Assembly (NCBI GenBank): GCA_900548355.1
Contig: URKR01000001.1
Coordinates: forward strand, 162,771 to 226,770
Reading direction: 5' to 3'
Length of the DNA stretch: 64,000 nt
From: an uncultured Oscillospiraceae bacterium
GTDB taxonomy: Bacteria > Bacillota > Clostridia > Oscillospirales > Ruminococcaceae
In this document: one piece after another, positions 26,157 to 34,883 of the stretch
Layout of the letters: the number at the start of each line of letters is the position of its first letter
Numbering within the stretch: the stretch's first letter is position 1
Position numbers and translations under genes: made by a program
Notes under the pieces: generated by a model
The model's input: only the letters and a program-made list of their open reading frames with translations
The model's database searches: none
Told to the model about the DNA's origin: nothing

Positions 26157-27816
26157 ATTTTTCTATCAATTCCCGCGCATTCGCAAGGCTGAGCTCGGTA
26201 ACTTTATCCCCCGAAATCATGTTGGCCAGCACCTTGACCCGACCCTCAAGATCAAGGGTGTGAATCTCGGTGAAGGTGCGCCCTTCTCGGACGTTTTTCT
26301 GAATCAGCAGCTGGTTATCGGCAAAGGCGGCCACCTGCGGGGTGTGGGTAATGCAGAGCACCTGGTGCCCGGCGGCGGTCTGGTGCAGCAGCTGGCCGAT
26401 CCGCCCGGCAGCCCGGCCGGAAACGCCGGTATCGATTTCGTCGTAGATGACAGTCGGCAGCGCGTCGCGGTCGGCCAATGCGCTCTTGAAGGCGAGCATA
26501 ATGCGGGAAAGCTCGCCGCCCGAGGCGATCTTGGCCAGCGGCTTGGGCGCTTCGCCAGGGTTGGTCGAGATCAAAAACTCAACGTTATCCTGCCCGTGGG
26601 ACGAAAGCGCCCCGCGCGCGTGCTTGAGCGCGAACCGGATGCCCGGCATGTTCAGAAATTCCAGCGCTGACCGCATCTGCTTGTTCATCTCGGTAAAGGC
26701 TATGAGCCGGCTTTGGGTCAGCGCTTCGGCGGCGTTGCGGGCCTGCTTGTAGAGTGCCTGCATCTTTGCCTTGAGCTCGGCAATTTTCTCACCGGAGGTC
26801 TGAATCGTTTCAAGTTCGGCCGCATCGCTCTCTCGGCGGGCCAGAAGTTCCTCTACCTCCAGCCCGTACCGCTTTTTGAGCCGGTAGATCGTATCCAGCC
26901 GGCTCTCGATTTCATCCAGCTCGCCGGGGTCAAATTCATAGGCGTCCAGCCGGTCGGCCAGGTCGGTGGCAAGCTCTCGAGCTGTATAGTACAGCTCACT
27001 GAGCCGTTCCGCCAGCGGGGCAAGGCTTTCGTCAAGCCGGGCGCTGCCCTGCAGCCGATCGCCCGCGCCGCCAAGCAGGTCGGCCGCGCCGGCGATCTCC
27101 CCCTCTTCATCGCCGGACAGCGCGAGGTGGGCGGCGGTCAGCCCGTCGAGAATGCCCTGCGCGTGGGTGATGACGTTGCGGCGCTCCTCCAGTGCCTTTT
27201 CTTCGCCCGGCTGCAGCGCAGCGGCGTCGATCGCTTCGATCTCGGCCGTGAGCTCCTCCATCCGGCGCTGCTTGGTGGCCTCGCCGGCCTGCAGCGCTTC
27301 CAGCTTGCGTTTGACATCGACAAGTTGCCGGTAAAGCGCATAGTACGCATCATAGGCAGCCTTGTTTCGTGCGTACTGGTCAAGCAGCCCCAGGTGGGTT
27401 GCCGGGTTGGTCAGGCTTTGGCTGTCATGCTGGCCGTGTATGCTGAGCAGACCGGCCGAAATATCCCGCACGACGGCGGCGGTTGCCGGCATTCCGTTGA
27501 CACGGCAGACGCCCTTGCCATCGGCACTGATTTCGCGGTACAGCAACAGGTCGTCAGCCGATTCATAACCACAGGCTTCGAGCTGAGCGCGTACCGAAGC
27601 CGGAATATCTTCAAACGTAGCCCAGATACAGGCTTTGTGGGCGCCGCTGCGCACAAGATCCCGCGAGGTGCGGTTGCCGAGGATGGCATTGATTGAATCA
27701 ATCAGGATCGATTTGCCGGCGCCGGTTTCACCTGTCAACACATTGAGGCCGGGGGTGAACCGCACCCCGGCCTTTTCAATGACCGCCACATTTTCAATTT
27801 TCAGCTCAGCCAGCAT
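26140..27816 (-). CDS. recN: DNA repair protein RecN
   Basis: RecN is an SMC-like ATPase that gathers broken DNA ends early in double-strand break repair. The 558-residue length is normal. It has Walker A TGETGAGKSIL near the N-terminus, a central coiled-coil region, signature LSRIMLAFK, Walker B YDEIDTGVSGRAA and the switch LCITHTPQVAAFAD. ATG 27816 follows AAAAGGAGGGGG. Its last five codons lie in the right repeat of the TIR element. It is the final gene of the long asp23-recN operon. Confidence 0.97.
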   Translation of the reverse strand: MLAELKIENVAVIEKAGVRFTPGLNVLTGETGAGKSILIDSINAILGNRTSRDLVRSGAHKACIWATFEDIPASVRAQLEACGYESADDLLLYREISADGKGVCRVNGMPATAAVVRDISAGLLSIHGQHDSQSLTNPATHLGLLDQYARNKAAYDAYYALYRQLVDVKRKLEALQAGEATKQRRMEELTAEIEAIDAAALQPGEEKALEERRNVITHAQGILDGLTAAHLALSGDEEGEIAGAADLLGGAGDRLQGSARLDESLAPLAERLSELYYTARELATDLADRLDAYEFDPGELDEIESRLDTIYRLKKRYGLEVEELLARRESDAAELETIQTSGEKIAELKAKMQALYKQARNAAEALTQSRLIAFTEMNKQMRSALEFLNMPGIRFALKHARGALSSHGQDNVEFLISTNPGEAPKPLAKIASGGELSRIMLAFKSALADRDALPTVIYDEIDTGVSGRAAGRIGQLLHQTAAGHQVLCITHTPQVAAFADNQLLIQKNVREGRTFTEIHTLDLEGRVKVLANMISGDKVTELSLANARELIEKCQRAT

Positions 27817-27840
27817 CTGGCGCCCCCTCCTTTTGACGGT

Positions 27841-28305
27841 TTAGCCGCGGCGTATGGTATACTGCTGCAGCTGGCGGCAGATCCCGGCTGCTGCCTCTTC
27901 TGAACGCATCAGGATGAAAAAAGTATCATCCCCCGACAAAGTCCCGACCACCTGATCCCAGGGCTTGGCATCAAACACTTCGCAAGCGGCATTGGCCATG
28001 CCGGAAAAACATTTGACCAGAACCATGTGGCCGGCGTAATCCACACCGATAACCGATTCGCGGAAGATTGTCTCAAACCGGCTGGGGGAATGCGCCACCT
28101 TTCCGGTCCCCGTGGCCTGCATATAGCGATAGCTGCCGTCGCCGGCGGCAGTCTTGATGAGACGCAGCTCGCGGATATCACGGCTGACTGTGGCTTGGGT
28201 CACCTCAAACCCGGCCTGGCGCAGGTGGGCCAGCAAGTCCTCCTGGCGGTCAATGGGGTATTTTTCAATCAGGTCCAAAATTGCCTGATGGCGCGCGCTT
28301 TTCAT
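27841..28305 (-). CDS. argR: Arginine repressor ArgR/AhrC
   Basis: The 154-residue regulator has an N-terminal winged helix with VTQATVSRDIRELRLIKTA and a C-terminal hexamerisation and arginine-binding domain with GTLSGDDTFFILMRS, which carries the Asp pair that binds arginine. It senses arginine and controls arginine biosynthesis and catabolism. The place between nadK and recN is the usual one in Clostridia. Arginine is also the substrate of the SpeA pathway encoded at 61-62.5 kb, but I saw no clear ARG box there. Confidence 0.95.
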   Translation of the reverse strand: MKSARHQAILDLIEKYPIDRQEDLLAHLRQAGFEVTQATVSRDIRELRLIKTAAGDGSYRYMQATGTGKVAHSPSRFETIFRESVIGVDYAGHMVLVKCFSGMANAACEVFDAKPWDQVVGTLSGDDTFFILMRSEEAAAGICRQLQQYTIRRG

Positions 28306-28312
28306 GGCAGGG

Positions 28313-29158
28313 TCATCTCCTTAAAAGTTTGGTTTCTATGGCGCGGAACTGTTCGCCGTTTGTGAAGGAAATCAGCTTGAGACGCTGGGGTGCCGCGCTG
28401 ATGGTGATGCAGGCACCGGGCGGAAGAACACAGGGGGGCTGGCTATCGGCGCTGGCTGTTACGTCGGTTCGGTTATCCATTTCTGCTACAATCCGCAGCT
28501 TTCGCGCTGAAGAAAAGACAATCGGCGACGTACGCCCCCCATGTGCGCAGACAGGCGACAAAACAAACACGTCTGCTTCCGCATCCAGAATCGGCCCGCC
28601 CGCAGAAAATGAATAGGCTGTGGAACCGGTTGGGGTTGCCACGATCAAGCCATCCCCGCGGAATCGGCTGACCCGCACATCATCACAAAAGACGGAAAAA
28701 TCCATCGGGTGCAGCCGCGATGTGCCGAATATCGAGACATCGTTGAGCGCCATCTGCCGCCAACCATGCTCAGGCGCCTGGGCACACAGCAGTCCGCGGT
28801 CTGTGCAGCGGAAATCTCCTGCCGCCAGGCGGGCAAGCTTTTCCGGCATTTCCTCCACCTCACAAGTGGCAAGAAAACCGGTACGCCCCAGATTGACCCC
28901 CAGAACGGGTTTGCCGGCCGCCACACAGCACGCAGCAGCACGCAGCAGCGTGCCATCTCCGCCCACCGTAAGCACTGCATCTGCTTCAGAAAAAGCCTGC
29001 GCATCGGGCAAAAAACGAATTTCCGTCTGTGACAGGGCCTCCTCACATCCAAGCGGCGCCAACAGGCCAACCCCGGCTTTTCGCAAAATCTTTGCCGCGC
29101 GGCGGGTCACCAAAAGATGTTGGTCTTTGAGTGTGTTTGGGTAAAGGAATACCTCCAT
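28313..29158 (-). CDS. nadK: NAD kinase
   Basis: The enzyme phosphorylates NAD to NADP with ATP or polyphosphate. The 281-residue product has the GGDGTLLRAA motif, with the catalytic Asp, near residue 58. NDVSIFG and TPTGSTAYSFSAGGPI follow. ATG 29158 follows AAGGATGG. It sits between tlyA and argR in the long operon. The gap to the next gene (argR) is seven bases. Confidence 0.95.
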   Translation of the reverse strand: MEVFLYPNTLKDQHLLVTRRAAKILRKAGVGLLAPLGCEEALSQTEIRFLPDAQAFSEADAVLTVGGDGTLLRAAACCVAAGKPVLGVNLGRTGFLATCEVEEMPEKLARLAAGDFRCTDRGLLCAQAPEHGWRQMALNDVSIFGTSRLHPMDFSVFCDDVRVSRFRGDGLIVATPTGSTAYSFSAGGPILDAEADVFVLSPVCAHGGRTSPIVFSSARKLRIVAEMDNRTDVTASADSQPPCVLPPGACITISAAPQRLKLISFTNGEQFRAIETKLLRR

Positions 29159-29189
29159 AAGCCATCCTTCTCGGGAAATCCCGGTTGCA

Positions 29190-30008
29190 TCAGTGGGAAG
29201 CCGGCGCCTTATCCAGCGCCGCATGGGCAGCGGCTACAACCCGCGCAATTTCGCCTTCGGGCAGTGGCTGCGGGTTTTCTTCATGCCGAACAAACAGCAG
29301 GAATTCAATGTTTCCTTCCGGCCCTTTGATCGGTGAAAAATCAAGACCTGCCGCGGTAAAATGGTTGGCGTTGGCGTACCCCTGGGCCAGTTCCAGCACC
29401 TCACGGTGGGTGGAAGGATCACGAACCACCCCTTTTTTGCCTACCTTCTCGCGGCCGGCTTCAAACTGCGGCTTGACAAGGCAAACCCCGCAGGCGCCTT
29501 CCGTACAGATTGCATCCGCCACCGGGAATACATGTTTGAGGGAGATAAACGAAACGTCCACACTGAAAAATTCAATTGGTTCCGCAAGGTCTTCCCGCGT
29601 GACATTGCGGATATTGGTACGCTCCCGATTTACAACACGCGGGTCGGTGCGCAAACTCCAGGCCAGCTGACCATACCCAACATCAACGGCATACACTTTG
29701 ACGGCACCATTTTTCAGCATACAGTCGGTAAAACCACCGGTAGAAGCGCCAATATCCATGCAGACTTTTCCGTCTGGATGCATCGGAAAAACTTGCATAG
29801 CTTTTTCAAGTTTGAGCCCGCCGCGGCTGACATAGCCAATGTCATGCCCGCGCACCTCCACACGGGCATCTTCACGGATCATCTCGCCGGCTTTGTCAAC
29901 CTTCTGTTCATCCACAAAAACAACCCCGGACATAATCAGCGCTTTGGCGCGTTCCCTGCTTTGGGTGTAGCCGTGCTGGCAAAGGTATTGATCCAGACGA
30001 ATTTTCAC
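29190..30008 (-). CDS. TlyA family rRNA methyltransferase (S4 and FtsJ domains)
   Basis: The 272-residue protein has an N-terminal S4 RNA-binding domain (RLDQYLCQHG..SRERAKALIMSGVVFVD) and a Rossmann methyltransferase domain with DIGASTGGFTDCML and the KxDK-type residues. TlyA enzymes 2'-O-methylate cytidines in 16S and 23S rRNA, and a haemolysin role has also been claimed. The start is a GTG at 30008, which overlaps the dxs stop by four bases (GTGA). Confidence 0.9.
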   Translation of the reverse strand: MKIRLDQYLCQHGYTQSRERAKALIMSGVVFVDEQKVDKAGEMIREDARVEVRGHDIGYVSRGGLKLEKAMQVFPMHPDGKVCMDIGASTGGFTDCMLKNGAVKVYAVDVGYGQLAWSLRTDPRVVNRERTNIRNVTREDLAEPIEFFSVDVSFISLKHVFPVADAICTEGACGVCLVKPQFEAGREKVGKKGVVRDPSTHREVLELAQGYANANHFTAAGLDFSPIKGPEGNIEFLLFVRHEENPQPLPEGEIARVVAAAHAALDKAPASH

Positions 30009-31888
30009 TGTGTTCCCGCCTTTCCATTGTCCAGCGCCGCCTGTACGCTGGCGACCAGCGCCTGGGCGTCCAGCCTCTGGTCACGGCGCAGTTCCGGCAC
30101 ATTGGCGTGCAGCAGGTGGGTGTTGTCTACCGCATGCAGCAGATATCTGCCCTTCCATCCGCGCTGCTGCAGCGCAAAGCCAAGCTGCTGCCCGATCGCA
30201 CCGGTTCGCACCGCTTCCTCCGCAAAGAGGATGGTCGAATAGGTGCCAAGCTCTTCACATAAATTATCCGGGAGCGGGAAGATCTGCACAAGCTTCCATA
30301 CATCAGCCAGTACCCCCTGCTGTTTCAGCAGGTCGGCAGCCGCAAGGGTTTCTTCGCTTTCAGCGCCGTAGCTCACTAGTGCCACCTTCGCGCCATCATG
30401 GGTCAAAATCGGATCATACAGCCGCCCGCTGCAGCCAAGCGCCGCCAGCGCCGGGGTTTCCTCCCCGCGAGCATAGCGGATCGCACGGGGACCGCGTTTT
30501 TCTTTGACAAGCAAATCCAGCCAGTACACAAGTTCGGCATAGTTGGCCGGTGAATAGGTCGGGATGCCGATCTGGCTGAAATAACCGGGGTCATATACCC
30601 CCTGGTGTGTTTCGCCGTCTCCGGGCACAAGGCCCGCACGATCAACAGCAAACAAAACGTTCAGACGCATCAGCCAGACATCGTGAATCATCTGGTCATA
30701 GGCACGCTGAAAAAACGTTGAATAGATCGCCACCACCGGCAGCAAGCCCTGGCTTGCCAGGCCGGCTGCAAACGTGACGGCGTGTTCTTCCGCCATGCCG
30801 ACATCAAAAAACCTGTCAGGATGCGCCTTTTTGAAAAAGTTCAGCCCGGTTCCGTATTTCATGGCCGCCGTAATCGCGCACAAGCGCGGCTCCTCCGTGC
30901 CCAGCCGGGCAAGCTCGGTGCCAAAGCAGGTCGAGAAGGAATCTTTCGGCGAAAGCTCCGGGTCTGTCAAATGGTCGAGGTTAAAGGCCGAAACACTGTG
31001 GAATTCACCGGGGTTTTCTTCTGCCGGCTTCAGCCCTTTCCCCTTTTGGGTTACAATATGCAGAAAGACCGGTGCAAACTGTTCGTGCAGGTTGACAAAC
31101 AAACGAGTCAGTTCCAACACATCGTGACCATCTACCGGGCCGATGTATTGGAAGCCCATCTCCTCAAACATGGTAGAGTGATAGATCCCGCGCCGGATCA
31201 GCTGCTTGCCCCTCTGCAGAGTTCTCACTACCCCGCCGCCGATAACCGGGATACCGTCGAGCAAAGTCTCCATTCTTGCCTTTGCGTGGAAATATTTGGG
31301 ATCAGTACGCAGCTTGGTCAAATAGTTTGCCATTTCACCAACGTTTTTGGAAATTGACATCTTGTTGTCGTTGAGCACGACGATCAGATTGTTAAGCATG
31401 CCAATGTTGTTCATGCCTTCATACACCATACCGCCGGTAAAGGCGCCGTCGCCGATGATCGCCACAACTTTGCCGGGTTCACCTTTGATGCGCTTCGCGC
31501 GCGCAACCCCAATCGCGGTAGACAGCGCTGTGCTGCCATGCCCTGAAATGAAGGTGTCGCAGGCGCTTTCCTGGGGGCACGGGAAACCGGAAATACCGTC
31601 CTTGCGGCGCAATTCCGCAAAGCCGGCGCGCCGCCCGGTCAGCAGCTTGTGGGTATAACATTGGTGGCCGACATCAAACAGAATTTTATCCTGCGGCAAG
31701 TCCAGTGCGCGGTGCAGCGCCACCGTCAACTCTACCACACCCAGGTTGGAGGACAGGTGCCCCCCGGTTGCCGAAACGCTTTCGATGAGGAACTGCCGGA
31801 TATCACCGCATAAGGCGGGCAAATCCTGCAGCGGAAGGCGTTTGACATCCCCCGGCTGTCTGATTTGATCCAACAACGGGTAAGCCAT
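30005..31888 (-). CDS. dxs: 1-deoxy-D-xylulose-5-phosphate synthase
   Basis: This thiamine diphosphate enzyme condenses pyruvate and glyceraldehyde 3-phosphate in the first step of the MEP isoprenoid pathway. The 627-residue product shows the ThDP motif GDGAFTGGMVYEGMNN, the DVGHQCYTHK block and the pyrimidine-domain DVGMAEEHAVTFAAG. ATG 31888 with AGAGGTG upstream is preferred to a GTG at 31900. It shares the operon with ispA, which uses pathway products. Confidence 0.97.
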   Translation of the reverse strand: MAYPLLDQIRQPGDVKRLPLQDLPALCGDIRQFLIESVSATGGHLSSNLGVVELTVALHRALDLPQDKILFDVGHQCYTHKLLTGRRAGFAELRRKDGISGFPCPQESACDTFISGHGSTALSTAIGVARAKRIKGEPGKVVAIIGDGAFTGGMVYEGMNNIGMLNNLIVVLNDNKMSISKNVGEMANYLTKLRTDPKYFHAKARMETLLDGIPVIGGGVVRTLQRGKQLIRRGIYHSTMFEEMGFQYIGPVDGHDVLELTRLFVNLHEQFAPVFLHIVTQKGKGLKPAEENPGEFHSVSAFNLDHLTDPELSPKDSFSTCFGTELARLGTEEPRLCAITAAMKYGTGLNFFKKAHPDRFFDVGMAEEHAVTFAAGLASQGLLPVVAIYSTFFQRAYDQMIHDVWLMRLNVLFAVDRAGLVPGDGETHQGVYDPGYFSQIGIPTYSPANYAELVYWLDLLVKEKRGPRAIRYARGEETPALAALGCSGRLYDPILTHDGAKVALVSYGAESEETLAAADLLKQQGVLADVWKLVQIFPLPDNLCEELGTYSTILFAEEAVRTGAIGQQLGFALQQRGWKGRYLLHAVDNTHLLHANVPELRRDQRLDAQALVASVQAALDNGKAGTQ

Positions 31889-31984
31889 GTTTGTTAGCAC
31901 CTCTTTTCATCCTGAACAGGCGAACAGAAAACGCATACGCATGAAACGCATGGCTTTCCGGGCCGGCCGGGCCTGTTCAAACCT

Positions 31985-32452
31985 TTACACCATCGGCATT
32001 GCAAAGCCGATGGCCGCGCCGAAAACCGCACCGGTCAGAACCTGGATGGGGGTGTGCCCCACCATTTCTTTAAGACGTTTATGGCCCAAAAACGGCAAAA
32101 TCTCTGATTCCTGGTCAATCCATTCATTCAGCAGGTGGTTGAGTACCTTGGCCTGTTCGCCGGTTTCCCGGCGAACCCCCATCGCATCATACATCACAAT
32201 GATAGACACAATCAGCGCGATTGCGAAAAGGGTGGAATGGGTGCCGCAATAACGCCCCGTAGCCACCACCATGGCACAGACTGTGGCGGAATGTGCGCTG
32301 GGCATTCCGCCCGCCCCCCACATGCGTTCGGGGATAAATTTGCCCACGATAATCAGGTTCAGCAGCACCTTGATCATTTGGGACAGTATAGAGCTGATCA
32401 GTGCGGTGACCAGAACATAGTTCCAGCTCAGGGCCTGCAGCAACAACGACAT
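31985..32452 (-). CDS. Divergent PAP2 family membrane protein (DUF212, YuiD-like)
   Basis: The 155-residue protein has four to five hydrophobic segments and the family motifs GGMPSAHSATVCAMV and YDAMGVRRETGEQAKVLN, which correspond to the phosphatase motifs of PAP2 proteins. Its place between ispA and dxs is common in Clostridia and suggests a link to isoprenyl phosphates, possibly removing phosphate from a prenyl diphosphate. That role is inferred. Confidence 0.88.
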   Translation of the reverse strand: MSLLLQALSWNYVLVTALISSILSQMIKVLLNLIIVGKFIPERMWGAGGMPSAHSATVCAMVVATGRYCGTHSTLFAIALIVSIIVMYDAMGVRRETGEQAKVLNHLLNEWIDQESEILPFLGHKRLKEMVGHTPIQVLTGAVFGAAIGFAMPMV

Positions 32453-32557
32453 AACGTGACCACTCCTTAAAAAGATGCCCGCCGTGGCAACGAAACTGCC
32501 TATGCGGGCGCATCATCCACCTCCGCAGCAAAAGACGGGCGGTGTCTGCTTTCCCCT

Positions 32558-33445
32558 TTACTTCCGGCGGGTCAGCAGTTCTTTGGCCATCCGGCAAAGA
32601 AAATCCGCTTCCTCACCAAATTCGCGCAGCGCTGCCAGTGCGGCAGCATTGTGGGTTTCGGCCAGCTTCCTGGCCCCGTCCAGACCATAAAGGGTGACAA
32701 AAGTCGTCTTGTCATTTTCGGCGTCGCTGCCGGCCGGTTTTCCCAGCTGCTCGGTAGTGGCGGTCACATCCAGCACATCGTCCACGATCTGAAAGACCAA
32801 GCCAAGCTCCGCTGCATACTGCCGCAGCGCCGCGCACCGGGCTTCTTCCGCACCGGCCGCCGCACAGCCGAGCTCGGCGGCGGCGATAATCAGCGCGCCT
32901 GTCTTATGGCGGTGCAGCGCGCGAAGTTCCTCCTCGTTCGCTCTCACCGTTTCATACCGCATATCCAGCTCCTGCCCAAAGATCATACCGCGCGCGCCGC
33001 CGCCAGCCGCCAAAGCCGCAGCCGCACACACACGGCTCTCAGCCGGCAGGCTGGCATGGGCGATCACCTCAAAAGCCGCGGTAAGAAGCGCATCGGAAGC
33101 AAGCAGCGCCGTGCACTCCCCAAACTGTTTGTGGCAACTGGGTTTGCCGCGGCGGGTATCGTCGTCATCCATGCAGGGCAAATCATCCTGAATCAAGGAA
33201 TAGGCGTGGAGCATTTCCACCGCACAACCGTAATCGAGCGCGGCCTCAGCCGGCGCGCCGCAGAGCGCGCAGCTTGCCAGCGCCAATACGGCGCGCACCC
33301 GTTTGCCACCGCCCAGCAGGCTGTAACGGGCCGCCTGCGTGCACTGTGCATCGGCGGGCAAGTAGCGATCGCACAAATCGGAAAGGCGCTGCTCAATTTT
33401 ATCCACCCAGGCAGAGTACCGGGCTTGATAGACCGTTGCATCCAT
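32558..33445 (-). CDS. ispA: Polyprenyl synthetase (farnesyl/geranylgeranyl diphosphate synthase)
   Basis: The 295-residue enzyme condenses isopentenyl diphosphate with allylic diphosphates. Both Asp-rich motifs are present: DDLPCMDDDDTRRGKP (FARM, about residues 85-100) and QIVDDVLDVT (SARM, about 220). The GGGKRVR substrate-binding block is near residue 45. The region before the first motif fits a short-chain, farnesyl-type synthase. It follows xseB by nine bases. Confidence 0.95.
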   Translation of the reverse strand: MDATVYQARYSAWVDKIEQRLSDLCDRYLPADAQCTQAARYSLLGGGKRVRAVLALASCALCGAPAEAALDYGCAVEMLHAYSLIQDDLPCMDDDDTRRGKPSCHKQFGECTALLASDALLTAAFEVIAHASLPAESRVCAAAALAAGGGARGMIFGQELDMRYETVRANEEELRALHRHKTGALIIAAAELGCAAAGAEEARCAALRQYAAELGLVFQIVDDVLDVTATTEQLGKPAGSDAENDKTTFVTLYGLDGARKLAETHNAAALAALREFGEEADFLCRMAKELLTRRK

Positions 33446-33454
33446 CGTAACACC

Positions 33455-33673
33455 TCATTCCTGCGTATTTGGTATTTCGGCAGCCAGCGCTGCATCAATT
33501 TCTTCAATCTGTAATTTGGCGTTCTGCAATGTTTGGTTGCAGTAAGCAATCAGCTGGGCCGCTTCTGCATAAAGCTTGACCGCCTTATCCAGTGTGGTTG
33601 TTTCGTCCTGCATTTGGGCCAGCACCATCTGCAAACGGGCCAGCCCCTCTTCAAAATTTTTGGGGTTTCTCAT
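33455..33673 (-). CDS. xseB: Exodeoxyribonuclease VII small subunit
   Basis: The 72-residue product has the family pattern NFEEGLARLQMVLAQMQDETTTLDKAVKLYAEA, two helices that form a hairpin. Several copies bind the XseA C-terminal coiled coil. The start at 33673 overlaps the end of xseA by 23 bases, so the two are coupled. Confidence 0.95.
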   Translation of the reverse strand: MRNPKNFEEGLARLQMVLAQMQDETTTLDKAVKLYAEAAQLIAYCNQTLQNAKLQIEEIDAALAAEIPNTQE

Positions 33674-34883
33674 GTGTATCCTCCCGCTGGTGGCAGGCCA
33701 AAACCTGGCAATCCGCCGTTGATTCTGCGCCATACAAGGTGATGGATTGACCCGGGCGCAGGGCTTCCACCGGTTGGCAGCGCCCCTTCTCATCCCGCAC
33801 CAACGCATACCCGCGCGCCAGAACTGCGTACGGGTCCAGGGAAGCGGCCAAAGCCGCCGCACCGCCGAGCGCAGCATGCGCCGCGCGCAAACGCGCCTGT
33901 GCCGCCCCCTGCACCGCTGTGCAAAGCGCTGCGGTTTGCGTGCTGCCGTCTGCCAACCGGCTGCGCACCGCCTGTAAAGCTTGCTGCGCACCGATCGCAT
34001 TGGCTCTATTATAACACATCTCAAAACGAGACTGTATATTTTTCTGAATATTTTGGTACAGATTGTATATTTGCAGCGATACCTGGTTTTTATCCGGCAC
34101 ACAAAGCTCCGCTGCAGCCGAAGGGGTCGGCGCACGCAGATCCGCTACATAATCAAGGATTGTATAATCAATCTCATGCCCTACGGCTGAAACAACCGGC
34201 TTTTTGCAGCCATAGGCCGCCCGCGCAATCTTTTCGCTGTTAAATACCCAGAGGTCCTCTTTGCTGCCCCCGCCGCGGGTCACCAAGATCACTTCGGGCC
34301 TCGGATCGGCGTCCAGTGCCTGAATTCCACGCACAATGCCGGCCTCCGCTTCAAGGCCTTGCACGCTGACAGGAGCCAACAGCAGCTTGGTCAGCGGCCA
34401 CCGCCGGCCGACCACATGCACAACATCCTGCAGCGCAGCGCCGGTTTTGGATGTGACAACCCCGATACAGCGCGGCATAACCGGCAAAGGGCGTTTGTGT
34501 TCAGGCGCAAACAGCCCCTCGGCTTCCAGCTTTTTCTTCAGCGCGTCAAACGCCATCTGTGCCGCTCCGGCGCCGAACGGTCGCATAAAGTCGATATACA
34601 GCTGGAAAGCCCCGTCCCGCTCATACAGCGTTGCGCGGCCATACGCAAGCACAAGCATGCCATTTTGCGGCGGAAAGCCGAGCAGCCTTGCCTTGTCACG
34701 AAACATGACAGCTTTCACTGAAGCTGCCTCGTCCTTGAGAGTAAAGTAGAGATGTCCGCTTTTGTAATGGCGGGTAAAGTTGGAGATTTCACCCAATACA
34801 ATCAGGTTATTAAGCGGGTCACACTGCGCAAGCCACTGTTTGGCCAGCGCGTTGAGGGCCGTTACCCTGATATAGTCGGCCAT
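33651..34883 (-). CDS. xseA: Exodeoxyribonuclease VII large subunit
   Basis: The 410-residue nuclease subunit degrades single-stranded DNA to oligonucleotides together with XseB. It has an N-terminal OB fold (LGEISNFTRHYKSGHLYFTLKD), the catalytic region GVVTSKTGAALQDV, and VTRGGGSKEDLWVFNSE with AVGHEIDYT. A coiled-coil region follows. ATG 34883 has GGGAGGTGGG upstream and overlaps the tsaD-like gene by 22 bases. An extended upstream frame has no support. Confidence 0.96.
   Translation of the reverse strand: MADYIRVTALNALAKQWLAQCDPLNNLIVLGEISNFTRHYKSGHLYFTLKDEAASVKAVMFRDKARLLGFPPQNGMLVLAYGRATLYERDGAFQLYIDFMRPFGAGAAQMAFDALKKKLEAEGLFAPEHKRPLPVMPRCIGVVTSKTGAALQDVVHVVGRRWPLTKLLLAPVSVQGLEAEAGIVRGIQALDADPRPEVILVTRGGGSKEDLWVFNSEKIARAAYGCKKPVVSAVGHEIDYTILDYVADLRAPTPSAAAELCVPDKNQVSLQIYNLYQNIQKNIQSRFEMCYNRANAIGAQQALQAVRSRLADGSTQTAALCTAVQGAAQARLRAAHAALGGAAALAASLDPYAVLARGYALVRDEKGRCQPVEALRPGQSITLYGAESTADCQVLACHQREDTHEKPQKF

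Noticed and set aside
25801..26670. 289-codon frame on the plus strand across the TIR element and into recN.
   Set aside because: Its second half is antisense to recN and its first half has no SD and no family features.
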